Origin: Acanthaster planci
Taxonomy: Eukaryota; Echinodermata; Asteroidea; Valvatida; Acanthasteridae
Direction of reading: 5' to 3'
Assembly: GCF_001949145.1 (NCBI RefSeq)
Contig: NW_019091368.1
Location: forward strand, 3,569,296 to 3,633,295
DNA length: 64,000 nucleotides
The notes under the pieces were generated by a model, which was not told where the DNA came from, ran no database searches, and saw only the letters and a program-made list of their open reading frames with translations. Position numbers and translations under genes: made by a program. Each line of letters opens with the position of its first letter. Position 1 is the stretch's first letter. Shown here in pieces: positions 48,440 to 63,466 of this stretch.

Positions 48440-51400
48440 GGTCTCTGTCTGTCCAAAAGCAGGACATACATGTGCATGTACATTGGTCAAGGGATTCCTA
48501 AGTTACAAGCTCTTAAGAAAGAATTTATCAGTGCTGCTGGACAAGTACATGTTGAGTAAAAATAACTGTACAAAGCCACTCAAGAGGTCAAATCCGTGCC
48601 CTGTGAATACTTGTAAAAGTGATGCCTTTTCCTGTTACGCTCTCTTTTCTTCAGCGACCCAGGTTACATGTACAGTATGCCCACTTTGTTTCTTGCTCAA
48701 TTTAGGCACCATACATGTAGACAGAAGCACAAAATGTGTCCGAAAGAATGTAAAAAAAATACTCAAGAGGTTCAACCATTTCCGAGTCCAGCAAAGTAAT
48801 TAGCGACACGCGATCTCTGATTGATTTTTTTTCCCAGTGTCCGCCATGGGACCGACCAACCACCAGATGACTTATGACTCCATGGCCATTGATTCTGACT
48901 TTGCCCTTTTTCAAATCAATATTAATTACTCCCTCTTCTCTCCGACCCCCCCTTCTCCCCTCCCCCCTCCTGGTGACGGGCCGGAACAGTTGCACCTGAT
49001 ACAGGATGAAACCCCCCCAACAAAAAAGATACCCAGAAAAGCTGCTACTGTGGCTGGCGTACTGGGTACAGTTGTGTGTAACAACCTGTCAACCAACGAA
49101 TGCGCATGTAATGCACGCTCCTGCACCTTGTCGACATGCACCATGCCAAAGTTGCCACATTCTCGCAAGTGCTGACAAGTGACAGGATAAAAGATGTATT
49201 GAAAGATGAACAGATATGTGCAGGCAAACAAGTGCACACGTGCCTAGGACAAATATTTGCACAATCCACGAGCTTGTTCTATCGCCACGGAGGTAGTCCA
49301 AGTTATTCCCCTTAGCAAAAATTGAATATCCTGTTTTTGGCAGCAAGTAATTTAAACAACTAAAATGTTGATTATTCACTTGTTGAATGGACTTGCTCAC
49401 TAAACAGGGGCACTTGGATGCACAGGCAAACTGGTCTGCATGCCTGCAAGCAGAGCCACGCCAACAAAATTGGACTGTATTACTTGTGACTGCTAACAGA
49501 ATGCATACTGTCACCAGTGTTTGGACTCGAGGAGCACCCATGAATAACAGGAAACAGTGCAGTTCCTAAGTGCCCTGAAAATGGAAACTTTGAATTATTT
49601 AATTCCAGAAGGCCTCAATGTCCATGTCATGGACCGTTTTCCAATACTCAACTTTGTCTCCGTCTGAGGCTTTATGTAGGAAACCAATCCCCGATTGTGG
49701 CCTGAAGCGTTTAACTTAAATTGAAATACTGTAATGTTTGGCTCTTTTGCATCTAACCTGATGTTTTGTGGCACTATCAGACTTACTATTGTGCTTACAA
49801 CCTCAAAGTCAGGAAGTAAAAAACAGTTGAAGCCTGAGATGGAGCCCAAGTCGAGTATTGGAAAATGGCAGTGGTAAGACATGAGTGCCATGTCTTTAAG
49901 TGTGGCCAATCCAATCAGCTCAAGGTAGAAGTGGAACTCTGTCAAAAGGGTCTAAAGAGCTCAGTGCTGACTCATGACTACACCGACAACGACAAAATGA
50001 GTAAAGAAAAATCTTTTCTGGATTCTCTGTGTCGAGCGAGTGGATGCACTGCATCAGTTTCCAGCCTGCAGCTTGATGTTTCAATTATGTGCCTGACACC
50101 CCAAGATTCTCTTGCTCCAAGGCCAGCAGGTGGCTGCAGGAATGAGCCCAGGTTTCCATCAGTGCCCCCTATATACCCTAGATCGATCTCCTGCCCTGCT
50201 GATCTAATGCTAACTGACACCTTGAAGTGCGTGGGTAGGGGGAAGGGTGGGACTACAATATGTGATCTGCTCTGATTCTGTGCGCCCACTGCTTCGATCC
50301 TTTCACCCAAAGACAGGATGCTAGCTAAGCTGATCAGAGGCTGTCCAGCCCTGACCTTAGAAGACTGACCGATCTGGTTGGCTATCTTGAACAAACCTTT
50401 TGCCCCAGGAGGCTACAGGCTATAACTTGTGAGTGCGCTAGCCAGTCTACAGTTAGGGAGCGATTTACCATGAAGTTTTTCCCTGATTTAGTCATGTAAC
50501 TCTAACTAATCATTCCCCTCCCCCAGGAGTTTGGAAGACTTTCCCAATACCTGTCAAAAAAGGGAGAAATTTATTTTTCATCCAAAAAAATGAGGGGGAT
50601 GCCTGAATCACAGACAAAATGAGCAAAAGACTTCAAAATGCCCCCCCCCCAAAGAAAACAAGTCCATGAACTGTATGCTATCTCAACCTTCTGGGAGTTT
50701 AGGAACATATAGATCTTTAAAAAATGAGTGACAAATATTGAAACATGCATAAAATGAGATATTAATGCAAAAAGAGGATGGGCATTTGTACATGTAGTGG
50801 GCTCTCAGTCCGGCAAAATGTCTCAGAAAGAGGAAAAGTTTGTAGACATGTTTAATTTGCTGCAAAGCAATGAAAGTACAAGTGTGGGGACGCAGTGGAT
50901 ACAGGTAATTTTGAATTTGCTACCCCGATTGTACGTACATGTAGAACAAACTCTATGAGAAACAGATCCTGTGTGACTTCAAGAACAACATTCTGTCATT
51001 CTATAACAAAGGAAGAAAATTTGGTCCCCTAGACAGGCAAAGGTCAGAAGAATGACAAATTATCAGAACTGCATATTGCATTTATTCATCAGAATTTTGG
51101 ACACTTTCTAGTGAACACATTAGTGATTCCAAAATGGTGATTTCTGAGTGATTCCCAAGTTGTACGTGTTAGGGACTTAGCCATTAAGGCTGAACACTTA
51201 AGTTCTGAAATGGAAATTTCTAAGCTGTTAGTTCTATATGAGTAATTGCAATGCGCACGAATAATATTAGAAGTAGTCATGCACATGTAACAAGGCCTGA
51301 ACAAAATACTGCCGAGTCATGACAATTTTTTTCCCTGAAATAGGGTTGAGAAAGGCAATATGGCTGGCACTCAGATAGGCAGGGCTAATCAATAAGAGAT

Positions 51401-54388
51401 GGAGGGTTAGCCATCCTTGACTGCATATGAAGAAGGAATCTGCCATTTTTTCACTCCGTTTTATCGCTACAGTTGCTGCCAGCCAAGCAAACAGCGAGCG
51501 GAGATGCCTTTCACCAGAGTCCGCACATGCAGCAGTAAACGGCGGTGGGCAAAATCACAACCATCCATCCCAAAATTGCATGAGAAATACATGTATATGC
51601 TCCTTGAAGATCGATTCCCAAGTGTCCGGGTTTTTAATTGTCGGATTGGATCAAATTGAATTTAAGAAATCCAACTTCTGAGTGGGGACTAACAAATGAA
51701 AGGAGGGGTTAAGAGATCCAAGCAGTTTGTTGATCCCTTCTGATGCAACAACACTGATTACAACATCACAGTCGTGTTTTTCCTACACCAAGCTGCTAAA
51801 ACTATGACTGGCCATCGGTACGAGAGTAACAGAATAATTTACAAAAGTGGTAAAAATCTCACACAGCTATCAGAACACCGGATAATAATACATGTACTTC
51901 TAAACACTAAATGAAAATACAACCCTCTTTAAAATTCATGGGACAGTATGTTTGATCTTCTGGGACAGTATGATCTTCACAAAACATCTCTCTTCTCAAG
52001 AAATATTTGCTCAGTTACATTGCTGAAAATAAGTGTTATTAATCGAATTGCTTATCAATCTAATAAATGCTGAAAACCAATCTTATCATGTAAACTAACT
52101 GAATAATTTGTCAAAAGCATTCCAAGAAATGACAGATATTGAAATAATGCCAACACTTTCAGTACTTATAAAAGCAGATGCTGTGGCCCCAAACATTTGG
52201 TGGTCTCTGCTATAAAACCAGCAAAACCACTGCATGATAAAAATTTTAATTAGTTTCTTCTAAAAATGCCTCATTGAAATTGCCTGAACTTGCTTCAAAT
52301 GTATGCTAGAGCATTTATGAGTCCAAGCCCAAGAAAGTCCATTGCAAGCACATCTCTTCCCTCTTAAGGGGATATTGATTTTAAGAAAACTGTGACCCAA
52401 CATGACGACTCTTTCACCAGATAGTCCAATCCCTCCTGAATCAAACTGCCTGTAAATTGCGATTACATGTACCTGGGCTGCTTTGGTGTGGTCAGAACCC
52501 CCCCCCCCACCTGGAAAGGTGATCCATGTGTGGGCAAGGGCTGAGGTGGCTTATAACAATGTTTCATGCTTGCAGCCCTCCCGAGTTTTCCCTGGGGCGT
52601 TTTTCTGCTAATACACCGCTTCATAGTCCTCTGGAGGATAATGCTGACTAAAGACCTGCGTCACGCTATCTGAGCCTGCCGGCATACAAAGTGGACACAT
52701 TATTTTTAAGGGTGAGGGATAAGGCATTTCCACGGCCAAAAGGGCTTCAAATGCGACATCCAGGAAGAAGGAAAGGTTACAGAATGCCTCACATTCATCC
52801 ATTCACTCACACTACTTTCCAGACTACCCCCCCAAAAAAATCCATTTATTCCAAAACAATTGAAAAAAAAAAAGGTTTTATGTTCACTATTCCTTGAAGA
52901 GCTAAATGTGTCTCGAAAAGTCATGTTTCAAAACCTTCTCCTTGTTCACAAAAGTCTCTGGTGTCTATTTTAAACATCTCCATTATATCACTGACTGGAC
53001 ATATGTGCGGTCCGCTATCCAAGGCAAGTGCGTAAACAGGTGTATCAAATGTACAGCTGCACTCTGTTTCATGCTCCAAGTGCCAGTGATACTTCCCATT
53101 ACATGTCCATTTTTCTATTAGTCGTCATCCTAGGTTCCTTCTGTGAGTACAAGAAAAGGGTGAAAAAAGTGTCATATTTCATTATGGGCGTGACGTGCAT
53201 GTACAGTTTACGTCACTTAAATCCAACAAACAAAACTTAAAACTACCGGTACCACCAAACAGATATGCTTAATTTTGTACATGAACTGATGAATTTCTTC
53301 CATTCCTCATGATTTGTTTTGCTTTGAAATATGCTCCTTTTTCTTGATTCAAAATCCAAATCACAATCCTGGAGGTCATTAAAACATGTTTAATAACAGC
53401 CCAAGTGATAAATCCCGTTCCCTTAATACTTCATATTCCATGTTAACAGCCTGAGTAGGAACTCCTGATCACTTTTATTTTTCCTTCAAATCTGGTTCCC
53501 ATTTCAGAAGGGAAATTAAATCAGTTCCATTCTGGGTTTGAGCGGATTTTAAGTCGAGACGCCGATATACAGGTTTGCCATTTTTTAAAACTAACTGTTA
53601 ACCTGTAATATATGTTGTTTATCCTCCTGGAGAAAACTGGCGGTACACAGTTGGTCACTTGTCCTGTGACGACTAGAGTCATCTAGACAATGATAAGGAA
53701 TATCAGGGTACATAAAAATAAACATACCGACGTGCATGTACATGTGTACTTTTGCTTTGGCACGTTTCTCTGATTGATTTGCTCATCAACTTGTAACAGT
53801 TCAGTGACTGATTCTATTCAATGTTAATACTTTCTCGGTTCAGAAATACATTAATTCAGGTTTTTATGTACCATAATCGTACCCAGGATGCAGGGGGTGT
53901 ATTGTCTCTGTTGCAGCTGGCACGTATTACTATTCACCAAGCGTGCAAGAGAACATGCTTGGTACCCTGGGCATGATCAGTAGACACGTGTCTGGATATG
54001 CCAAGGCCCATTTGTGTGAAATTGAGAATGTGTTAGTCCCGGATGATGAATGACAGCAGAATACACAAATGTTACGCGTCAACCTGTCCATGCATTCTGA
54101 AGTCTCCAGCAAAGGCTACATGGGATGAAAGGTTTTTGGCCACATTAAATTCTACCAGCATACCTGTAGGAGGCAGCCAAGCAGCTCTTGCAAGACAAGA
54201 CTGATTGCTTTTGAATGCAGGTGCTGGGGCATTCACGATGTCTTGGCCAGTTAGGATGCATAATAACAAGGGAGCTGTTTAATGGTGAGTTTGGCCCTTA
54301 TGCCGATGTACATGTGTACATGCATATAACACTGTGTGCTCAGAGTTGTTCAAGAACTTGCCCCAAAATTTCTCCAGCTTACTCGGGC
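48440..54388. other. Putative intronic or upstream DNA, no exon recognised
   Basis: Moderately long ORFs at 48375-48803, 49089-49541 and 49865-50394 show no recognisable domain and lie on different strands. ACATGT-rich palindromes occur at 53733 and 54305. No RNA gene is seen. Confidence 0.35.
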
Positions 54389-54472
54389 GGGACTCGAGTG
54401 CAGAAGTCTTAACCACTCAACCACCGAGCTTGCCGGGGTCAGGTGGCTGGTCCGAGTCAGATGTGGCAGCAG
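54389..54472 (-). mobile_element. tRNA-derived SINE, copy 2 (deleted)
   Basis: Shares the A box (54423-54413), the CCGGCAAGCTCGG lead-in and the GACTC..ACCAGCC segment with the copy at 37795-37930. About 23 bases between the A and B boxes are deleted and the B box is disrupted (ACTCGAGT). It could not be transcribed by pol III as a normal SINE. Confidence 0.65.
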
Positions 54473-57400
54473 ATTATTTCCCAAAACCATATCCACGACA
54501 CAAAGGCACCTGTTTACACCCACAGGCTCCATGTGAAGAGGACAATCGCTTTGGCCAATCGCTTTACATGTACAATGCAATGGCCGTGCAGGCTGAAATA
54601 CTGCACCGCTAAGGACGTCTTGTAACAAGACATATTGAACCTGATGCGTTCAGATACCAGCCTGGCAATGACTGATGTTGGTCACACGCGCGCAGCTCAC
54701 CATACATGGTACATGTACACGTAGATCCCTACGTGGATGTTGAAACAGCAGCTGTGCGAAAGGTTCACACGGCAGACGGGGCCAGATGAAGCGTTCCGTA
54801 GGCCCTGGGGACCAATGCGCTGTAGGCCCTCCTTGGATACAGGCAGAGCTGGAGCAGTGGGTAGCATTCAATGCTGAGATGTACAAAGTGTCAGCACACA
54901 CTGCAGTACATGTAGCTTGCTTGAAAAGTTCCCCAAATCAGAAAACTTTCCCTGCATTTGTGTCGGTGTGCAACTTTGGCACGCCGTAAATGTATTCTCA
55001 AGGGCCCCTCAACTTTTCCATCGGCCATGATTGTCGTGTAAGCCCATGGTGACTACTCTACATGTACCTGTTAAATAATCTGGCCCTGATTGTCAGAGCC
55101 CATGCAAGCTGACAAGTTTCTACCAAAACTCCTCTGCAGGATCTGAGCCCAATTTCACAGAGCTGCATAACAGTTCACAGAAATGTCATGCTTGCCATAG
55201 CCAAACAAAATTTACTGACCGTAAGCGCCATGTCATACATGTAGCTGTGCTTGGTGCAGTTGTGGGCGCATAGAGTTTTCCATTGTTTTGTCGCTATGTT
55301 GAACAAATTTTTCCTGTGAAGTAAGCATGCCTTTCGCCATGTTTACTGCTTATGGTCTCCATGAAATATGCTGAGCCTCTGTTAGTGAATACTGGTACAT
55401 GTAGTTACAAACTCTTCGATGATTCTCAGCAAAAGTTGTGATCAGCAACAAATTACGTTGCCTCAAAAATGACCATTTCATTCAAACTCTATTATTTTAA
55501 AGTTGACCAGCTGGGGACTTGAGATTTTAGCAAAGGGGATGTCAGGGTGTGTTGAGGACACCCTGTGGGTCATTTTGGACACCCTACTGGTATTTTGACA
55601 TGCAAATACATGGAAAAGCTAAATGTGGGCGACTTTAATAGAGATCGTCGTTTTCCATTTGAAACCAAATGTGGGTAACTTCTAATTAATGATTATTGGA
55701 TATTGATATTCAAACCGTACCAGCTCCAAACTTAACACATACCCGCAATATTCAACACATGTACCAGACAGTTCAATGATCCAGATGGCCACGTCTGACG
55801 CTGGTACAGTGATGTTAAAATATTTCTCTACTCGTCCAAAGGCAAAGATATCATTTCTATTTTTCTGAATTTTAATTTAACCTTGTACCACTTTAAATGA
55901 GACCTGGCCTCTGTGCAGCAATACCCTTAAATGCTCGGGATCCTTAACGATGGCAAAGCACATATTACACACCGCATGAATGCATTCTATAATGCCTGCA
56001 GATTGGATCTTGTTTCAAATCAAGGTCGACTTTCCTCGGAGCATGCCTTGGGAATATAAGCGAACCCTCTGCATGCTGACTGCTCGGATCAATTCCGAAT
56101 GTTAATACCGCACTTTCCACAAATGCGATCCAACCTCATCAAAATGAGTCACAATTTCCAAGAGCTGACAGGCCTTTAAACAAATCTTGTGTAATGGAAA
56201 TCAATCTTGACTGCTTTTTTAAAGACCATGTCACATGATACCTGCATAATTATGAAGTCTAACCATGCCATACACGTGTACATCACAAAGAACAGGTGCT
56301 CTTCCTATTACAAAAGAAATTCTAAATGTCCTGAACAAAATGACCTAAAGATTGTTTCATAGGATCCGGTTGCAGCCAGAGTCAGAGAATCACAAAAGGG
56401 CTTCTTAGTTGGAGATTAAAAAAAAAAAAATGAAACGAAGACATCAGATACCCTCTGGGTAAATCCAGCATTTCTCAAAGTGGGGCAGAAAATGTAAAAC
56501 CAATAAAAAAGAAAAATCAACAGCCAAGTTCAACAACTAGAAGCAACTGGACAAACATACCGATATTTGACGGGTTTGCCGAGGAGCCTGACTGTTATTA
56601 TTCACAGTCTGTCATGCGAGTTCATTTCTGTGCTGCGTGTCTATCGCAGCAACTTGATATGTTGGGATAACCCCGGCGCCTGCGCCTGGGTGGGTGAATC
56701 TCATCACACCACCCCTTTCCCCTCCACTTACAAGGAGGCCTCTCTGATTCCTGTCACAATATCTCAAGGAGGCTAAGGCAAGATGAGGAGAGAATAGTCA
56801 GACTTGCATCACAGAAATACAAGACGGGGCAGAAACGGTGAGGGGAAGGGGGGGATGTTTGGACAAGGTGTAGGAGGAGATATCGGTTCAGCTTTAAAGA
56901 AACTGGCTCTAGGCTTAAATCCTGAAAGCTCACTTAACACCCCTCAGATGCATTAAACCAAAAGAGAGAAAAAACCAAACGGGAAAAAGACTCAATATTG
57001 AAAGCAGCGCAGTGTAAACATTGACTAGAAAATCAACTAATGTATGCAAATACACAAAAGCAAACCCCACAAAAAAAAAAGAGAAAAACAAGGAACCAAA
57101 AAGTGAGAAGAAATCTTCCCAAAGGTGTTCCTTACAACCTGCACTTTTGTTTAAACAAGGAATATCTCTAATGTTACAGGAAGTGACATTCTGCCCAAGA
57201 AGGAATGCAGCTGATCTATGATTGCAATTGTTTCATAAAAACAGACTTACAGTACCGGTGATTTTTATATGTATAATGGGGTACGGTTGATTACAAAACA
57301 AATACTGTAGTTGGAAATATATACAAGCAAAAGAAAGGAAAGCCTGTTGATTTTGGGGGAAAAAAATGATTATGCTCCTCTGTTTCCCTACCTGCCCTAT

Positions 57401-60400
57401 TTTGAAAGTGTGATCCGATTTTTTTATTGGGGGGAGACGTGAATTGGAAATAATGATAGGGAAGAAAAATGCGTCCATTTGAGTTGGAATGCAGGGCAGA
57501 GTGGCCTGCTTGTCCATGTCCTTCCAAATGTTTCAGTGGATGGGGAATGTTTTCCAATCTTCATGCTTAAACATTAAGCTCAGTGTATTTAAAAAGTCAC
57601 AATCAAACGGTGCTTATTTTTCATTCAAACATACGGATTTCTTCAATGTGCAAAAAATCCAACATGTATTTTTTCTAGGCAAGGATAACACAGCAAACGA
57701 TTTCTTTGCAGGGTGCATGAATTGTACATGTATGTAATTAAGACTTACTGCATCCTTCAAAAACATGAAAAACTATACATGATGGCGTTTAAATTGATGC
57801 TACGGGATTGCTACCGGTCCTCGTCACTTCTAGTTATCCCGGTGACTCTAATCCCAAGCGAGAATTCCATGAAGGACCGCACAGGAAAAACAAAAAGACA
57901 GGTAGCACTAGCAGTAACTGAGCGCCGAGCATTGCAGCAACGCTTGTCAAGTGACATGAGATTTAATCAAGTGGTACAGCAAAGGGACAGCAAGGGCATT
58001 ACTATTAAGTGTGTGACAAGTCGGTGCAAATGTGCCGACAGAGGTTACCGGTCGCTGGCGCGGACACACAGAGAGAGAGAGAACCAGTGGGGGGAGGGGG
58101 TTAGCAGCACTTTAATTAGAGAGCACTCTGACCAGGTGACGGGAAGGCTGGTGGGCGGGGCTTGGTGGGAGAAGGGGAAACGAACCCTCAGGATTGTGTG
58201 ACAGCGCACAGCGTTTGACGCCAACTCGGTTTCCGTTGATTCAAATAACAAGCATGCGATTATCTGATTTCTCTTGCAAGAACATCGCACTGGTCGGGGT
58301 TGCTCTATAAATACCACTCTAGATTGAAAGAGAAAGCCATTTCGATGTCTTCCTGACATTATTTTGGAGAATCTAGTCATCGCAAGAATTTTTCTCATTA
58401 AATTTGGCAAGCAAGAGCCATCACTGCACACACTACAACACAACCTAAGAGGCATGTTGGCGCCGCTCTGAAGCTAACACAAAGGAAATATCTCTTTGCT
58501 CAGAAACCAAAATCCATTAGAAGATATTTTGGCATGTTCAGAATGTTATTAATAGTGGTCAGTTCATCTAGACATGCAGGATCACAGATTCGGCTAACGT
58601 CACTGTCTCGAGTGCATAAGAAAGCCATCTAGACGTCGCCATTTCCACTGCTTCACTGCCTGCGTATTCTTCCATTGGTCAGTCCATATTTTGAGGAAAT
58701 GGAAACTTGAGATTGTGGCTGTGGCCCTATATCTTATGTAGGTAACTTTTGAAGGTGTAGAGATGAATGCACAATATACCGGTACATACATGTATGTACG
58801 TTTGAATCATGTTATGCATGATGCAAATTAAAGGAGACATAACAAAGGATTTTTGTGACTTGAAGACATGCAGGAAAGCCTTCTTGCAGTGCTATTACGA
58901 AGTTCCACCTCCCACCTCCTTGTTGGCAATAGAAGGGAGAAACTTCAACATTTTGGTTTCCATGCTAATAAAATTTTACAAATATAAGTGGAACACCATC
59001 CAAAGCAGAACACGAGTGTTTCCATAGCTCTGTGTACAAAACATGTCATATTTTAAGTTCCACACTTTATTTTTATTTTTTTTTGTTCACTAGCTTGTTT
59101 GGACAACAGTTATTGCCAATATTGCTTCAAAATTTTGATTGGGGTAACTGTGACGGACAAAGTTTTGCGCTTTTTCTTACGCTCTTTCGGCAAGTAGTGC
59201 CTTGTCGGACAAAAGAAAACTTGTGTCCCCTTAAATGCGCTGATGAAAGAATTTTGTAAGAATGGAAAACTGCCGGTACCGTCTTCTTGTCGCTCTTAAT
59301 GATAAGAAGTATTTTGATCTTGTTCCACAGTAACACATAATAATGGTAGGAAAACAGGTTGAGCTGACTATCCACCGCATGCTTCCCTTAAACTCACAGC
59401 AATAATACTGTAACCAACGCTTTTACCTGACAATCACACAGTGCATGTTTTATGTTCATAAGCAAGATAAATGATCACAATCTGCCTTTTTCCAAGCCAA
59501 AAGTCAAAAATAGACACTTCTTAAAAGTAACATTTTTTATAAGCCTACAACGTGCAAGAAACTCAATAGTGTATTCTGTATTCACAGTCAAGGTCATTTA
59601 TGTACACAAAGCCACATCTCCACAATTAACTTCTAGTTTCACAGTCTCATCAGATATTCCATTCAATTATGCTGAGCGATAATCACGGCTGTGCTGCAGT
59701 ATGCGCCGCGAGCAACAAAACAAAGTCCAGTCAGTAATTGAAAGTCAACATTTCCATCTCAGCAGGTGCCTCCGACGGCTGTGCTTCCTCCCTCCTCTCC
59801 CCAACCCACCCCCCTTCTTGGTCAGGATTCCACAGTTTGGGTCACTCACAGAGCCTAATACAGTTGACAGTTCTTAAATCACACACATTTTACCTTGTTC
59901 AGATTCCATTTTAGCAGAAGGCTATATGAAGTGGGCCTCAGTACATGCGCCCAAAACACTACACCTCGGGTACACCACGCTTCACTTTGAAAGCTGGTCA
60001 ACTGGTACACTATCCATATATGAAATATCGAAGCAAATGCCAGCGCAACATTTTGACATTGTAGCATATCGAAAGTACATACAGTGTGTTAACACTGTGG
60101 TACATTTTAACTCCAGCAAATTTGAGGCCAAGAATTCTTCATAACATTCAACTTCAATTCATGTTTGCTTTAGCAAGGGTGGTGGGTGGGAGAGTTGGAA
60201 CAAGGGTGAATAAATTAAATATAGAATGAGTACATTCATAAGCAATGCAAACAATATTAAGGATGCTCTCAGGGTACTGTGACAAGCACTGACAACAACC
60301 CTAGCCGTAAGCCATATATTTTCTCCCCATTTCTGGAAGCACCAGTCCGAGGGCAACATCCCAATCTAACTAGAAAGGTGACTTCACCGATCCACCGGAC

Positions 60401-63400
60401 GTGGCATGATTAATGTCGGAGCTGGGCCGACAATGAATGCAGTTTCCCCCAGATCCACCTCGGGCCGACTGGCACTACTTGCAGGGAATATGAAATGACT
60501 GCTAGTCAGAACGAAAACTAATTGTTTGGACAATTGATCGGGGGCCTTGGGGAGAGTCAACATGAGTAATTTATGAAAGTATGCCCGAGTATTAATCAAC
60601 GATCGCCACGGGAGAAATGCCAGAGAGGTTTTCAGGATAATTTTTTTGATCTCCAGTTTGAGGAAGGGATCAAAGTGAACTTGCATTGACAGAAAGAACT
60701 GCTTTCAAACCCCTTGTACACAGAGACAAACCAAAGTACTAGTATATGGGAAGGGGGCAGGTTTCGGCATACATTACTCTCCTGTCTAATGTATCTCCTT
60801 TAGCAGGGAAACAAATAAAGGACTTGGAGATTTTATCAAATAAGCAATAAGTTTAATTTTAAGGCAGAATATAAATAACACCCACTTCATGTTTAAGATT
60901 TCATCTCACTGTTGTTAACGAAATGCTTAATTGTAATAAATGTACTGCATAAATGCACTTTAAGCCAACATTTTAATTTTTACGCTGAAAATGCAATCTT
61001 TACAATATGCCGTCGGCAAAACCAAACAGAACAGAGCAAAAGACATATTTACTTCTAATTTTGTTACTGGAGCTGTTATATGGTGTCTACCACCACGGAG
61101 CAAATGTTGCAAACAACAAGTTGGAGTCTGTATTCAGAGTGTCCGAGTTCACTGAATGTCAGGCTGAGTAATCAGAAGAAACCCGAGTTGCTGAGTGGAT
61201 CTGGCCGGATTCTCTCCCTGCCCACGACTGACTCGTTTCGCTCACATCAAGGCACCGTTCGGGCTAGGCCGCTGTATCAAGACAGACATCGGGGGATTTG
61301 GCTGGGACGTTTTCATAAGGGGACCCCCTTTCCAAAAAAAAAGGGGGGGGGGAGAAGGGAACGTGCTCTTTTACCCTTATGTATCAATTGGACACCACCT
61401 GATCAAATATCGTCAGTCTACGCACAGGCTGCCCGACTGTGCAAACATCACCAGGCCAGATTACGTGTCAACGTCGGGAATGACTTATGTAAACGGCCTT
61501 CACTGTAACCAACTATGGCGCAGCCATCCTTATAATCTTGTACCCACTCAAGACGGTACTCGGCATCACTCAGTGGATAAAATGGTGGGTTTTTTTAGCA
61601 ATCGATTCTACATGTACAACACGTCATTCGATTTTTTTCCCAGGGAAATGAAAAAATCACAACTAAGAAAATTATTACTCAGAAAATGAAATTATGACTA
61701 CTGAATGACACAGACTCCAGTAGGACCATTTTCAGTAGGGGAAAGGTTCTCGGAAGGCTTAGAAGAAATCTAAGGGGGTTTGACTCATAAATTGTAAGTT
61801 ATGAGAAATTTGGAACATATGCTGTAAATTTTCTTAAATTTCCAAGCAACTGAGGTATAGAGACCACAGCTGAATATTCAATTGGAACTTACATGTGGGA
61901 GCATAACTGACATACACATGTAACTGTCACAAACCCAAAGTAAGTGGAAATTTTATTCTAGATCTAGACAAACAGATAAATGTGAATTTTAAAAACTTTG
62001 AAGAAAAATTACTCCTCTATTTCAAAAATATAACTGCAGTACAAAGAAAGTACGGTGCACGTATATTGAGTGTGTCAGAATTCTAAGCTGGGCCTGGTTA
62101 TGCCTGGGATGAAAAATCAGCCAAACTTGGGAAAAGGTGCACATCACTTGAAGGAAATGAAAAGAGATTTTAAAAGTGATGATCAAACAAGTGAAAAATG
62201 CAATGCAAGGGAGACTGTGTAAATGAATGCACGAACGCAGTAGCTGGGGGCAAACTGGTCTAGAGGCACTGGTCATACTTTGCATGTACACACACCAACA
62301 TGCACACTGTATTTCATTAACATGCAATAACCTCCCACTCAAAATTCAATCGTGTACACGGTGCTCACCGTCATTTCACCCACTCACCAAACTGACACAA
62401 CAGAAGATCTCTCCAATATGCACAGTTTCCACATTTGACTCAGCCTGCACAGCAAACACACGAGAGAACACAATTGTGAAGGCTCCAAGTTGCATGAACA
62501 GTGAAACTGAAGTGACTGTTACGGCATTCACCAAATTTGTGCACACAATGTCATATCAATCTCTGAAAAAAAACCAAAAACCAATTCTTCAACGTAAATT
62601 AAGCCAGCAGTTAACACAAGTAGGCCCCGAATGACAGTACCGAATCGGTGTACGTGTAATAGAATTGTTAGAAGAGAATTGAGACAAAGAGTCGACAAAC
62701 TCAAAGTAAACAGTGCTGACAGCCTGGATCGCCATGAACAGAAAAAAAAAGAGCCTTATCAATGTCTTTGTGATCAATGCACAACTCCAAGGAGACCAAA
62801 TTTAATCACGACCCCGCAATGTAGCCGAGAATCCTTTGGGAAGCGGCAGCGAGAAGAAATGCCCGTCCTAAGTAGGGGGAAGGAGAGCCCCAGAGAAATT
62901 ACCTGTAGATCAACTGGAAACTCACGCAATCAAATAGGGACTGATGAACCCAGTACGGGATGAACCCAACATCGATGTTACACGTGGGATTTGAATTTAG
63001 GGTCAGAAGGTGAATCAAACGTCACAGCACTTCCATTATTCAAACAAACCTGATTTCCTTTTTCAGATGATCAATCATTCAAGATGAAAACTTGCTTGTT
63101 TAGACATTCAGGAAACAAAACATGCTTCCATTGTCACAACCTTGAATGGGACCAATGCCCACAGCTGCTCAAATGAAAAAAATACTAAACAATAACAACA
63201 AAAATGCATCCCCAAACTGATGGATCAGAGAGCAACAGCTGCAATTATCAGAGGCAACAACTCCTGAAAAGGCAGCCAGTGACTCAAGAGCTAAGTGCAC
63301 TCAAAGCCGACATATCTAATTCCAAAGTTCATTCACAACTGTCACATTTTGGTCCCTCTGTGGACGTTGTGTCTAATAGGGCATGGATATATACGTACCA

Positions 63401-63466
63401 TCGACATCCCTTCAGGCCTTAACGTCCTATTCAAGCACACTGGTTCCCATAGCGCAGAGTACCTGC
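54473..63466. other. Putative intronic or upstream DNA, no exon recognised
   Basis: No convincing exon. A GC-richer patch at 58080-58240 contains GGGCGGGGC, a GC-box-like sequence. A homopolymer A/G stretch lies at 61333-61356. A small hairpin (AGGGTGT..ACACCCT) lies near 55545. The ORFs at 57713-58201 and 61080-61689 have no recognised domain. Confidence 0.35.

Noticed and set aside
57713-58455. Long overlapping ORFs in a GC-richer patch as a possible gene or alternative DCP1 first exon
   Set aside because: No EVH1 N-terminal sequence is present on the minus strand and there is no recognised domain on either strand.
61080-61689. Two overlapping plus-strand ORFs of 142 and 164 codons
   Set aside because: Neither has a recognisable domain, and both run through a homopolymer A/G tract. 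They are likely chance ORFs.
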